Shown: positions 32,999 to 44,255 of the stretch, piece by piece | Position numbering within the stretch: position 1 is the first letter of the stretch | How the letters are laid out: each line of letters starts with the position of its first letter | From: Aquilaria yunnanensis | Lineage: Eukaryota > Streptophyta > Magnoliopsida > Malvales > Thymelaeaceae | Length of the DNA: 64,000 nt | Direction of reading: 5' to 3' | Assembly: GCA_039654915.1 (NCBI GenBank) | Contig: CM077599.1 | Coordinates: 18,850,501 to 18,914,500, forward strand | Notes under the pieces: generated by a model | What the model was told of the DNA's origin: nothing | Database searches by the model: none | The model's input: the letters and a program-made list of their open reading frames with translations, nothing else | Made by a program: the position numbers and the translations under genes

Positions 32999-33199
32999 GA
33001 CAATAAGGAACTAGAAGTTGGACAACAATTCAGAAATGCAGCAGTTTTTTAGGGACAAGTAATGTAGGATGATTCTGTACATAGTCCTATTATTCTATTA
33101 CTAGTAGACTAGCACTTCTATTATTTGACAACCACTCTCATGATTGAAACCTGACCACTTTTGTGAGGGCTCACAAGGATTTGCAGTTTGAAGAATAAT

Positions 33200-35250
33200 C
33201 ATGTAATAAGACCACAAAACTGCATTCTGTTTTTTCAGTTTACATTAGTAGCCAATTCGACAAAAACCGTTGTGTTTTTTTTCCCCAAGTTCCAGAAAGG
33301 CCATCCACACAAGAACTTTGTTAAAACACCATAAATGAAGTAGGTGTGGAGCATTATCTAACCATGACCAGTAGTTTTCTACATTAATTTTCTCAATGGC
33401 CCAGCAGCAACTTGGGCCACCCCTCACATTACATGTGGGCTCACATGTCATCTGTTGGGTCACATATGGTGTGGCTTGAAAAACCAATATCAGGGTGGAC
33501 CACAATAAAAGAGATATGCTTTGCCATGCAAAGTGTGGTCTACTGACATGGCAGTGGGACAACATTCATTTTCTTAAACAAAATAAAAGAGACAGGCAGA
33601 GAGAGAAGTGAGAGACCCTATGCATGGAAACAATGTTCCTGTTTCCCTCTTGAGCTACCAAGTGACCCTCTTAATGGTACAGCTGCCGCATTTCCTGATC
33701 ACCAGAAAGAGGAAATAGGTTCATCAGTCATCAAGGGAATTAAAAGCTGCTCTTTTTTGTCTTCTGGTTCTGGGTGCCCCAATCTTTGGTCCGGTGGGCG
33801 AAGCATCAGGAATTGAATAGATGGCTGGCTAAGTAATAAAGATAGACTACTTTCAATTCATGGAAGCGTTTTTAAATTTATGGACTACTTATGTAGTGTG
33901 TTATTGTTTCCTGTCACGATTTGATGACCCATATGCTGCTCTTTTTTTTAATGTTCCATGTAGCAGCAAAGAGATCACATTTTTAAAAAGGGCTCTTAAT
34001 AAGGCAACGACAAGGGACTACAGAAGTGATGTTGAAAGGTAGTTTTGGGGTGTATGAGAGGCATTGTCTTCAACTGAAATGCTACCACGAAATAGGCCTG
34101 AAAATAATGCAAGTGCCTAACATCGACAGACAAGACAAAAAACCTACTTAAGAGTTAAGACAATAAATATATATATCAGCAGACAGCTGATACGGAAAGC
34201 AATTATAATATGTTGGTTGTGCTACACAAGGGGATGATTCAATTATGGCTAGTACGTGTAACAGTAAGGAAGAATATATAGTAGTTTATCAAATACAGAA
34301 TGAGGAAAAAGTTTGTTTATGCAGTTGGCTTCTGTGTAAAATCTGTTGTCTCCAATGCCTTTTCTGATATCAACAATAACTTATTTGATTATACAAAGGT
34401 GAGAAGATTAGTGCAATTTAGCCATATAAAAGTTGTAAGTAAACTTATGTAATAATACAAAATAATGAATCAATAATTATAAATTAATCTTTTAGATGAA
34501 GACAATTCAACACTAAGGAAACATGTCCAATACGGATACATTATAATATTGGAATAAGTCTCTTCTGGCATTCTATTAATATTCTTTCCATTGTTTGTTC
34601 CTCAGTATTCCATCTCAGGAAACTTACATGTTGAAGGCCACATAAACCCCCCAGTGTTGAGGTCCAATTCATGTATTCTATACAATACTGTCATAAAATC
34701 AAGAATTTTGTTTACAAACTCTGATTAAAGAGATTTTAGGGCTTTTAAATCTTTATTTAATTTTGTATGATTCAGGCATATATAATTTGTTGAGGTCCAA
34801 TTCATGTACTATAATGACAGGAAAACAAGACAATAGTTTGTTTGCACGTGTAAATACAAGCTTATAAACCATTCAATTTTTAAGGATCTCATTAATCAAA
34901 CGGCCCAGAAGTTCAGCTCTTGGTTGGTAAACTTATGCTGCTACGCAAGGTTCAACAACTATTCGGTTCATTGTACAACACTATTCCACCTGCACCAAAG
35001 ACTGCTTCTTTACTTGATGAATCATTTGAAAAAGAACTTGAGAAGAAAAACAGGGATTATGGTCAAATCGCATTTCGGAAAAGAGCAAGCAGTGAAATTT
35101 TAAATTTGGACATAACTATTGAAACAACCAACTTCAATCTCAGGACAGCGACTCAATGTTACACCTAATAATCATCTGCTAATATGGGTGGTTCAGGGGC
35201 AAACGCCTGGGAAAATATCAAACTGTCATACAAGCACAGCATCACAAAAT
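33200..35250. other. Intergenic region downstream of the GOLVEN gene
   Basis: A 106-codon minus-strand frame (33245-33565) and an 82-codon plus-strand frame (34920-35168) are open but match no family I know and lack adjoining exon signals. The rest is AT-rich and non-coding. Confidence 0.4.
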
Positions 35251-35258
35251 GCTCTTCA

Positions 35259-35830
35259 TTATTGATCTACAACCGCTTCATCAGACAAGTTATCAAGAGC
35301 ACCCAACATGACAAAAGTTTTTGGCCCCTGCAGAAGCCATAAGTGACTTTGAGGAGCACTCTTAAGCTTATGCGGAACAGTTACCTCTACAGAAGCATTT
35401 GGTTCCTCAGGCAGAATAGCGTTCAGCTGCCCACAGTGTCCCCAGATATAACGAGCATGATCTGAAAAATCAAAGTAGATACGAATATGCCTTCTTCAGT
35501 AACTCCTGACTTTCACTGTTTCAAACACAATCAATCACTGATAAAGTGTTATGGCTCTCTTGGAAACAGGACAGTAAGACTTACCCTGACTTCGAGCCCA
35601 AATTGCCACATCAAATGGTCGCATGTCCAGATGAGCCAAGGACTGAAGACACAATCTGGTCCAAGGTAGAATATATTGAAGTAAGAACACAACTGAAGAA
35701 GTGAAGCCTACATACATGCGCTTCACACTCTCACCTCACTGACTTCTTCTGAACTTTATTCCCTTGGAAACATTTTTGAAGTTTCAATAAGAACCTGGAT
35801 AAAGTAAAAGGTATTGATACTCTTTAAGAC
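35259..35830 (-). other. Exon-like blocks of an unidentified gene or gene fragment
   Basis: On the minus strand three blocks have good splice borders: one after TTTATCCAG (about 35793, to AG/GTGAGAG near 35733), one after TTGTGTCTTCAG (about 35647, to GAAGTCAG/GTAAG near 35583), and one after TTTTTCAG (about 35465) that stays open in one frame down to a TAA at 35259-35261. In that frame the last block reads DHARYIWGHCGQLNAILPEE and, further on, SHLWLLQGPKTFVMLGALD. I do not recognise the protein, and the phase that joins the blocks is uncertain. A further minus-strand exon-like block (about 44400-44520, ending at CCCAG/GTGAG) lies beyond the Copia insertion, so the gene may have been split by it. 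Confidence 0.35.
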
Positions 35831-36424
35831 ACAAAAATAAATGCAACAAAGCTTTTCAAGTGCCAAACATGTCTATCACAGGAAACCCTTTGCAACCAGA
35901 AAGCAAAGGTGAATGTGATTAGACCTTGCCTCTCTACCTTAGATACTAACTGAATGAACTGTTAATTCTGGTCTTGTAGGAGGAAAAAGGTTCTACTTGA
36001 AGGAAGTGCTCAGATTATGGTCTTGTAGGTGGAAAATGGCAAGAAACATAAGAAACGACAGCTTAATTCATATAACTACTTTCAGTCCAATTCATAAGAT
36101 ACCAGGAGCAGGATGTTTGAGTTTTATCCAGGGACAATATCTATTAGCAAAGGAAAAAATGGTACGAGCCTCGTTCTAATATTTCATTTTCCTTGTCCAG
36201 GCAGACAGTACCTTATAACTAAGCCCATAGAAGAGAAAACTTACAAGTAAATGCAAGAATCTAAATCTAAGCTGTACAAAATTCAGTCTAACAGACTTCA
36301 TAATCTCTCAAACACGAAGAATTAGAATCTGCACAATATAGAAGTAAGTATCCCTCGCGTAAAATCAACACAGCCAGTTTGCAGAATCAAAAGCAGTCAT
36401 AGCCTCTGCTACACAAATGCTAAC

Positions 36425-36603
36425 CGAAAAGATGAAAGAAAGACACAGTTTGTTGGCATGATTTTCGTTGATGTGTGAGAGGAAATATATATATAGCTTA
36501 GCTAGCTTTTATCAGTGCTACAATTTAGCTATTTTACAATCAATTCTCTACAATTAAGGAATACATAAGGAAAACAAATATTTACAGATTTGACTTTCTA
36601 ACA
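36425..36603 (-). repeat. 3' LTR of outer Copia
   Basis: Matches 44085-44250 along its length (shared blocks TTTATCAGTGCTACAATTTA, TATATATATAGCT). On the minus strand it begins TGTTAGAAAG. A 12-bp difference occurs around 36537-36550. Confidence 0.9.
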
Positions 36604-36610
36604 CTCCTTC

Positions 36611-37951
36611 TCAAATCGGAGAGTGGATATCTTGCACTCCTAACTTGCAAACCACAGACATGAAAACCTCATTCCCCAAAGGTTTGGTTAGAATGTCTCC
36701 CAATTGGTGCGCAGAATTCACAAATTTTCTAGCTACAAAACCATCTTGAATCTTGTCCTTGATGTAGTGGCAATCCATCTCGATGTATCTAGTTTGCTCA
36801 TGGAAGATTGGATTGGTTGCAATATGCAAAGCAACCTTATTGTCGCAATACAATGTAGCATGTTTGTGATGGACAACTCCCAAGTCTCTCAATAAATACA
36901 AAAGCCATGTTAACTTACAACAACCTCCAGTCATTGCATGATGCATGACATTGTTTTTTGTCGTTTTGATCTCCAAGATATCAATGAAGGTTCATGGAAA
37001 ACACAATAACTAGTAGTAGACCTTCTAGTAAGTGGATAACCTGCCCAATCTAAATCACAATATGCTTGTAATCTGAGATCACTATTCAAGGAAAAGAATA
37101 AGCCTTGACCGGGTGCACCTTTCAAGTAGCGAACAACTTGAAGAACTGTCTCTATATGAAGTTTCGAGGTTTGTGCATAAACTTGCTCAAGACATATACA
37201 AAACATGTGATATCTAGCCTTGAAACTGTCAAGTATATCAGTCGGCCGACTAATCATTTATAGCGGCCTAGATCCTTGAGAAAATCACTCTTGTTTGACA
37301 ACTTCAATCCTTTCTCTATAGGAGTATCAATGGGAGCCGTGCCCAACAACCCTGTATCCTTGATAATTTCTAATGCATACTTCCGTTGGGAAATAAAAAT
37401 CCCACCTCTAGAAGTTAAAATTTCAATTCTTAGAAAATATTTTAATTCACCCAGATCCTTAAGATGGAAATTGCTATGTAGAAATTTTTTGATATCAACA
37501 ATACTTACAGGATCATTTTTAGTAATCAGGATATTGTCAACATATATCAAAAGAGCTGTAAAAGACTTGCCTCGTCTTCTGGCGAATAATGAGTAGTCGC
37601 TTTTGATTGCACATAACCAACATCACTGTCGTGAGGCTTGTTTTAAGCAATAGAGTGATTTATGCATACGACATACCAGATGTTCCTCCTTCTGTCTTTG
37701 AAGCCCTGGTGGCAAAGACATATATATTTCTTCATAAAGATCTCCATAGAGGAATGCATTGTTGATGTCAAACTAGTAGAGGCACCAACCTTGAGTAGCT
37801 GCCAAGGTAAACAAACAACGGATAGAACTGATCTTAGCAGTGGGAGAGAATGTATTTTAATAATCAACACCTTCCACTTGAATGAACCCCTTGGCCACTA
37901 AACGGGCTTTATACTTCTCAATGGAATCATTAGCCTTGTGCTTGATTTTAT
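36611..37951 (-). pseudogene. Reverse transcriptase and RNase H of the outer Copia (broken)
   Basis: Minus-strand frames read, in order: RLVAKGFIQ (about 37880-37910), a [20 protein letters not shown] frame (about 37700-37770), IYVDNILITKND (the YVDD-type catalytic motif, Asp-Asp changed to Asp-Asn), KDLGELKYFLRIEI, then RNase H signatures YCDLDWAGYPLTRRSTT, LYCDNKVALHIATNP, RYIEMDCHYIKDKI and GDILTKPLGNEVF. Several stops and frameshifts separate the pieces. The N-terminal part of the domain is displaced to 39283 onward by the Pack-MULE. Confidence 0.85.
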
Positions 37952-39272
37952 GGGTAAAATCCATGGGAGGTCATCAATCTTTTCTTTTTGTCCTAAATCT
38001 ATACCTGAACTTTATGTTGTCCTAATGAGATATACTTCTTTCTATTGCGCATTTTAATCAGCAACTTTCTGTCAATTCCAACATTAAGCTAGACGGAAAA
38101 TGCTGTCGTGACATAACTAAAGATTAAAGTAAATTGTAAAATAACGCTTTTAGTCCTTTAATTTTTTAAATCAATAATTTTACATCTTTAATTTCTAGAT
38201 CTACCTCACACCAATTACACGTGAAACAAACCCAGAAAAAACCCAAAACCGTTTGGCCCAACCTCTCCGTCGTTGCCAATTGCTCTTCCTCCCTCCCCAT
38301 CACTAACACCACCACCACCAACCTCATGATCCACCCCCCGTGGCCGCGCGTCTCTGACCACCCTCCTATGACGCCTCCTACGAGAAGAAATTGAGATCGA
38401 ATTTCTAGCTGCCCCCAACCTCGCACATCCAGTAAAGAGAGCCTCGACGTCGACAACATCGGCTCTGATTTGGAGATGGGCTTATCAGTAATAGCGGCAG
38501 AGCTCCATTTGGAGATTGGTTGTTTGGCTCATGGTTTTGTAATAGAATCAGCTGTAATTTTATGGCCACTGGCTGAATTCTTCTTATGGCTATAGTGAAT
38601 TGACTCAACAACTTATTATCTCCAGAATTCAAAAATGCCAGAGCTTTTTCTAAAAACAACAAGCTTTGAGTACCAGGTCAACCATGCAAGTTTGCACAAC
38701 AAGAAGACTGAATTGGATTCGCTCAGTGAGGTCATCTACAGTAACTTTCTCTAGATGCCGGATCCGTCGTGTTTGCGATCAAGGTTTTAAACCCCTATCC
38801 ATCGTGTTTGCGATCGGGAATGACGATGGTCTTCTTGATGCAGCGTTGTACCGGTGGAGGGAGGTGTAGGCAGCAGATCAGTTGGAGTAGATGATGTGGT
38901 TGGTGAGGGGGAGATTGATTGCTTCTAAGAAGTAGCGGACGGCAGGGTAGAAGTCGTCGACAGTGTTGCCTTTGGCTTTTGGCTTTGTCGGATTGAAGGA
39001 AAATAATAGGAGAGTGAAGCGATGAAAGGTATATGAAAAGGTCAGAATTACTGATTAGAAAATTTTGAGGATCAAAATGATTATTTTAAATTAATTTTAA
39101 TGTTAATAAATACCACATTAGTATTTTTTATTTAATTTAATGATAAAATTAATGAAAAGTACTTAAATAGCACGCGTAATAAAATTAGAGGTAGACCATC
39201 ATGACAAACTTAAGATCAAGTACCTAATTAGGACATGAAAATAAGTTAGGTGACCCATTGTGGATTTTACCC
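37952..39272. mobile_element. Pack-MULE inserted in the Copia reverse transcriptase
   Basis: Starts GGGTAAAATCCATGGGAGG and ends TGTGGATTTTACCC (inverted GGGTAAAATCCA). It is flanked by a perfect 10-bp duplication TTGATTTTAT (37942-37951, 39273-39282). The Copia frame WVYKIK on one side resumes with KIKHKANDSIEKYKARLVAKG-type sequence on the other, proving the insertion. It is 1321 bp with no transposase. It carries a fragment from the start of a HOP/STI1 co-chaperone gene (38790-38995) plus other GC-richer sequence (38230-38460) of unknown origin. The terminal sequence resembles that at 45229-45300. Confidence 0.92.
38790..38995 (-). pseudogene. Captured N-terminal TPR fragment of a Hsp70-Hsp90 organizing protein (HOP/STI1)
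   Basis: On the minus strand the frame reads KPKAKGNTVDDFYPAVRYFL, then EAINLPLTNHIIYSN, a TGA, and SAAYTSLHRYNAA. Plant HOP proteins start with MADEAKAKGN, then a TPR of the form AVRHFTEAIALxPTNHVLYSNRSAAYASLHKY. The stop falls exactly on the conserved Arg (CGA to TGA). The DNA upstream (about 38980-38995) still resembles the HOP start codon region, with ATGGCC degraded. A frameshift follows near 38845 and a KKTIVIPD-like remnant of the second helix pair is seen in another frame. It lies inside the Pack-MULE and cannot make a functional protein. Confidence 0.8.
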
Positions 39273-39282
39273 TTGATTTTAT

Positions 39283-41062
39283 AGACCCAACAATAGCCAA
39301 TTTGTCTTTTATTAGCTGGAAGAGGGGTGAGAGTCTATGTACCATTAGCCTTGGGTGACTCTAATTCTGATTGCATCGCTGCTTACTATTCAAGATAAGT
39401 AACGGTTTTGACGTAGGATTGTGGTTCTGTAGCTTGGCTAACATGAGCTATGAAAGATCTGTGCTGAGGCTTGTATTGATGATAAGATACATAATTGGAC
39501 AGAGGATATTGAGTGCCTTTATTCGGACCTGGAAGCAAAGAATTTGATTAGTCTAAGCAAGCATGCATGGCGTGAGAGTAAACATAATCCTATAATTTCA
39601 CTAATGGATTATGGGGCTAACAAGAGTGACAAAGAGGCACAGGTTAGATGGACTTGATGATGGTGATGGAATTAGTGATGCCGATTTGGGAATTGTGGAT
39701 TTAATGGGCAAAAGTTGGTTGACAGATGGGGACATAGATGAAGGTATTGGGATTTCTAGTGAAGGTGTAGAAACATATTTGGAATGGCGAGTATAGGTTT
39801 TGAATGGGGTAAGAGTTGGGTTGGTGGTAGTTGTCTTATTATCAACTGGAGCTGGATTGGAAATTTTGGGAGATACAAGGTAGTGATCAGAAGATTTATT
39901 TGCCTCAAAGAAGGGATAAGGTATAGGGTTGTTAGGTTGGGGCCTGACCAGAAGGAAGAGTCTGAATTGTATTATATGAAAAAATATGTTCATGAAATTT
40001 CACATCTCGACTAGTGAAAACCTTATAAGTAGAAAAATCATAAAGCTTATATGCCTTTTAACTGATAGGATAACTGATTAAAACACATTTTTTAGCACAA
40101 TTATCAAATTTTTTGGAAAGTTGAACATTGGTAGCATAGGCTAAACAACCAAAAACTCGAAGATGTGAAAATGATGGTGATTTAGAGAAAAAAAGCTCAA
40201 AAAGAGTTTTGAAATAGAGGATATGTGTGGGCAACTATTGATAATGTGCATAGCGATGAGAATACATTCTCCCCAAAATTTTGGGGGAAGATTAGGATGA
40301 ATTTTTAAGGCCCGTGCAATTTTAAAAATATGATGATATTTGCGCTCTATAACCCTATTTTTTTTAGGCGTATAAACATAAGAGTGTTGAAAATTTAATT
40401 TTTTTTCATTGAAAAAATTTTGCAACGAAATGAATTCTCCATCATTATTGGCGTGAATGCTTTTTATGTAAAAGGAAAATTGGGTAGAGACAAAGGAAAA
40501 ATTTTTAATAAAGATTATGTCTTATGCTTGTGATACATTAAAAAAACCCAAGTGAATCGTGATAAATCATCAACAATTATAAGAAAATAATGAGTACCAG
40601 AAAGAGATTGATGCCTATAAGGACCATAAATATCAAAATGAATAAGATAAAAAGGTTTGACAGACGAAATGAAGCTAAGACCAAAAGATAGATGAGTTTC
40701 CTTAGCTAAAGGACAAATAGGGCAAATATGAACAGACTGAACTGAAAAATTGAAGAAGTTCTTGGGAATAAGTTTTAAAGGAGAATGAGAAACATGGCCT
40801 AGACAATTGTGCCAGAGATCAGCAGATGAGATTGTAAGATTGCAGGTCGGGCGATGATTTAGTGAGAACGGGAATCGGTTAAGGTTTTCTTTATCGCTAA
40901 CGCTACCAAATAGTAGAAACCGCCACGCTATTTACCCAAACCAATCATCTTTCTTGTAACCAAGCCCCGCAAAATACACCAGTTTGAGAAAAAGGACACT
41001 GAGCAATTCAGTCCATGTGTAAGTCGACTAACATATATCAAATCAACTTTGAAAGTTAGAAC
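39283..41062 (-). pseudogene. Integrase and linker region of the outer Copia (broken)
   Basis: Reading on the minus strand: after the inner Copia insertion comes LTFKVDLIYVSRLTHGLNCS (the region between protease and integrase); then a GAG-pre-integrase stretch with HICPICPLAKETH (about 40690-40735); the integrase core FDIYGPYR and FLIIVDDLSRFTWVF (about 40550-40640); TPKKNRVIERKYHHIFKIAR (about 40310-40370); PPKFWGECILIAMHIIN; then a Pro/Ser-rich linker (39601-39993) and WVYKIK at the Pack-MULE boundary. Stops and small frameshifts are present. The layout is normal Copia order (integrase before reverse transcriptase). Confidence 0.8.
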
Positions 41063-43555
41063 TGAAAAAATATGGGAAAAACTTATATATTGTTTTTTCA
41101 CACTTTAACTTTCGTTTCATGGGTTTTATAGATACAATTGTAATGGTAGATAATTACAAATAATAAACAAATAAAAAGAGATAAGAGATAAGAACATGTA
41201 GTTGTTTGCTGTACAACTCTTCTTCATTATCCTGAAACAAATCAAGTGATGAGCCAATGTGTAAGTCGCTTTCTTGCTGTGCATGTTGTTTCCATTTTTC
41301 ACAACATCCTCCCTCAAGTTGGTGTGTGGAGGGCTGAGACACCAAGCTTGTTTAAGAGTTTATTAAATTGATTTGAACCAAGTACCTTGGTGAAGATGTC
41401 TACCGACTGTAATTGGGTTGGACTATGACTTGTGAGTAATTCTCCTGGTTGAACGCGTTCTTGAATGAAGTGACAATCTATTTCAATATGTTTTGTCCTT
41501 TCATAATAGACAGGATTCGATGCTATGTGAAGGGCAGCTTGATTGTCGTAGAACAGGTGCATTAGTTACGGATGAAACACATTCAAGTCTTGTAGTAATG
41601 CCTTGAGCACAAAAGTTTGCTTGTCGCAGCTAACATTGAATGATACTCGGCTTTGGCTGATGAATGGCTAATAGGCTACTTTTTTGTTCTCCAAAAAAGT
41701 AGTGCGAAACCGAGTGAGATGTAAAAACTAGTTAAAGATTTTCTGGTTGTTGGGCATGCCTCCCAATCAGCATCACAAAAACCCTTTAATTTCAATTCAT
41801 TGTTGGCCAGAAACATTAAGCCTTGCCCTGGATTTCCCTTGACATAACGCAAAACATGGTAGGCTACCTGGAGATAATCTTCAGTTGGAACTTGCATATT
41901 CTGACTAAGGATATTAACTGCGTAGGTAATGTCTAGGCGAGTAATGAACAGATATAACAATCTACCCACCATTCTTCAATACATGCTAGGATTAGGAAGG
42001 AGCGCCGCAATAGGCTTACTAAGTCGGTGATGCTGTTTAATAGGCACTTTGCTAGGTTTTAAACCTAGTAAACCAGTGTCTTGTAGAATATCAAGTGCAT
42101 ACTTCCTTTGATTAACGAAAATCCCCTCCTTACTGTGAACTACTTTGAGGCCCAAGAAATATTTCAACAATCCTAAATCTTTGAGGTGGAAACGTTTATA
42201 CAGGAACTCCTTGAGCTTGAAACATGATGAGGGATTGTTGCTTGCTACCACCATGTCGTATACATAGACTAAAACTGCAAGAAAAACTCCATTCTGATGC
42301 ATGATAAATAAGGAATTATTAGCTTGGGATTATAAAAAAGCCATAATCTTTGAGAGCTAAAGACAATTTAGCAAACCACTTTCAGGATGCCTGCTTGAGT
42401 CCATATAAGGACTTCTTTAACCAACAAACTTGTGTGTCATATTCTTTCAGTTAGCTAGGTAGTAGTTGAATGAAAATTTCTTCATGCAGATCTCCATGCA
42501 AAAAAGCATTATTTACGTCCAACTGATGCAGTTCCCATTGTTTCGTTGCCGATATAGTAAGTAAACATCTAATAGTGGTTAGCTTTGCAACGGGAGCAAA
42601 AGTTTCATTGTAGTCGATACCTTTTACTTGTGTATAGCCTTTGGCCACCAAACTAGCCTTGTATCTCTCGATGGAGCCATCTGATTTATGTTTCACTTTG
42701 TACACCCACCTATAACCAATCGTTTTCTTCCCTTTGGGTGGCTATACCACATCCCATGTGTGGTTGCTCTTGAGAGCTTTGATCTTGGCCTACGTGGCGA
42801 AACGCCAATGTAAGTCTTCCTTCGCCATTGAGTATGATTTCGGGCTCGTATCTCTCTTGTGGGTCATGCCATAATTCAAAGGCGATTTCACAATAAGCCA
42901 TTGAGTCATGTAAATTTGCACTAGTAGAGTTCGTTAGCCAAGAAATCACAAGTCCATCACACTTACTCCAAGCAAGAGCCTTAATTTCGTTGTCTACAGG
43001 CTTCGGTATGGTCCCATCGACAAAGTGGACCTTATTCTTGCTGTGCAGTACATTCAACACAGCCCTCCTTCATCTTGCATAGTTATCTTCATCCAAGAGC
43101 ACCGAATAAGTGGTGCAGTGGTATAGTCCGCAGACGTGAGGAAATAAGGTGAGAGAGGATCCTAGAAGATTGAAAAGGCAGCAGAACTTGTCAATAAAAA
43201 AAAACAACACTATTGTCGTTGACATTACTCTGTGGGTTTTAGTTTTCTCTAGACATGGCTCTCTAGAGAAAAGACATTTTTCAAGGGTAAAAGATCACAG
43301 CTCTGATACCATGAAAAAAATATGGGAAAAGCTTGGATATTGCGTTTTCACACTTTAACTTTTGTTACATGGGTTTATAGATACAAATGTAATGGTAGAT
43401 AATTACAAAAAATAAACAGATAGAATGAGATAAGAGATAAGAACATGTAGTTGTTTGTTGTACAACTCTTATTCATTATCCTGCAGCAAATCAAGTGATG
43501 AGGCAATGTGTAGGTCGCTTGCTTAATGTGCACGTTGGTTTCTCTTTTCACAATA
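41063..43555 (-). mobile_element. Second Copia retrotransposon nested in the first, internally deleted
   Basis: LTRs of 244 bp lie at 41063-41306 and 43312-43555 (minus strand, starting TGTTGTGAAAAA and ending ATATTTTTTTCA). A perfect primer-binding site TGGTATCAGAGC adjoins the 5' LTR (43300-43311). A purine tract AACTTGAGGGAGGA adjoins the 3' LTR (41307-41320). The duplication is AGAAC/GGAAC (41058-41062, 43556-43560). The inside fuses the start of gag (AWSKCDGLVISWLTNS, about 42900-43060) directly to the pre-reverse-transcriptase region (HTWDVV, about 42735), so protease and integrase are deleted. The outer Copia frame continues across it (KVLCVPI / LTFKVDL). Confidence 0.92.
41314..42705 (-). 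pseudogene. Reverse transcriptase and RNase H of the inner Copia (broken)
   Basis: Minus-strand frames: [58 protein letters not shown] (RT palm), then a degraded YVDD-region (LVYVYDMVVASNN), KDLGLLKYFLGLKVVHSKEG, RLLYLFITRLDITYAVNILS, GFCDADWEACPTTRKSLT (RNase H), [20 protein letters not shown] and [13 protein letters not shown], ending [13 protein letters not shown]. Several stops separate the blocks. The order and content are those of a standard Copia element. Confidence 0.85.
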
Positions 43556-43948
43556 GGAACACATAACACTTTATGCAAATAATATTTGGAATTCAAAGGC
43601 AGAGATCCAGTATAAATAACTAGAGCCTTTTCTTTACTTGGCAGCAGTACAGGCGGTAGTGAATGACCATTGCTACCATGTATACGATTATATGATGAAG
43701 ACACAATATGATCTGTTGCGCTGTTGTCGATGATCCAACAATATGATTAAATTTTAGATAAATTTAGGATACCTTGTATGGTGGGTATCCGAGAGCCATC
43801 TTTGATGGATGAGAGTTCAGCTAGCAGACCAAAATTAGTGTTAACCATCTTCAATCACGAAGTCTAGAGAAAAGCAACGGAGATGAATCCAAAAAAATAG
43901 CAAAGCTCAACTATCATGACAATAATAAGATAGATGGAGGAAGATGAA

Positions 43949-44022
43949 ATTAGATTTAGAGAGAGAGACAGAGAGATAGAGAGAAAGAGAGAGATAGAGA
44001 GAGAGATATATATATATATATG
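43949..44022. repeat. GA/TA microsatellite in the Copia leader
   Basis: An imperfect (GA)n tract with occasional GATA is followed by (TA)n near 44007-44021. Confidence 0.85.
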
Positions 44023-44084
44023 CACACGAGAAAGTAGAATGCAATGAAAAAATGAATGAAGATCTTAGTCCTATTATGATACCA

Positions 44085-44250
44085 TGAAAAGATAAAAGAA
44101 AGACAGAGTTTGTTAGGATGATTTTCATTGATGTATGAGAGGGAATATATATATACAGCTAACTAGCTTATATCAGTGCTACAATTTAGCTATTCTACAA
44201 TTAAGGAACATATAAAGAAAATAAATATTTATAGATTTGGCTTTTTAATA
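44085..44250 (-). repeat. 5' LTR of outer Copia
   Basis: On the minus strand it begins TATTAAAAAG (TG mutated to TA) and ends CTTTTCA next to the primer-binding site TGGTATCATAAT. Confidence 0.88.
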
Positions 44251-44255
44251 CTAAG

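Larger units (their letters stand above)
36425..44250 (-). mobile_element. Copia LTR retrotransposon (outer), carrying two nested insertions
   Basis: Short LTRs (about 166-179 bp) lie at 36425-36603 and 44085-44250, both on the minus strand. The flanking duplication is CTAAC/CTAAG (36420-36424, 44251-44255). A primer-binding site like TGGTATCATAAT (initiator Met-tRNA type) follows the 5' LTR at 44084. A purine tract precedes the 3' LTR at about 36604-36620. The inner region in minus order has a protease-like remnant (WIIDNSATDHI), GAG-pre-integrase, integrase, linker, reverse transcriptase and RNase H, all with stops and frameshifts. Most of gag is missing. A Pack-MULE (37952-39272) and a second Copia (41063-43555) interrupt it. 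Diverged LTRs indicate an old insertion. Confidence 0.9.

Noticed and set aside
33245..33565. 106-codon minus-strand frame
   Set aside because: No recognisable domain, no neighbouring exon signals; may be chance or repeat-derived.
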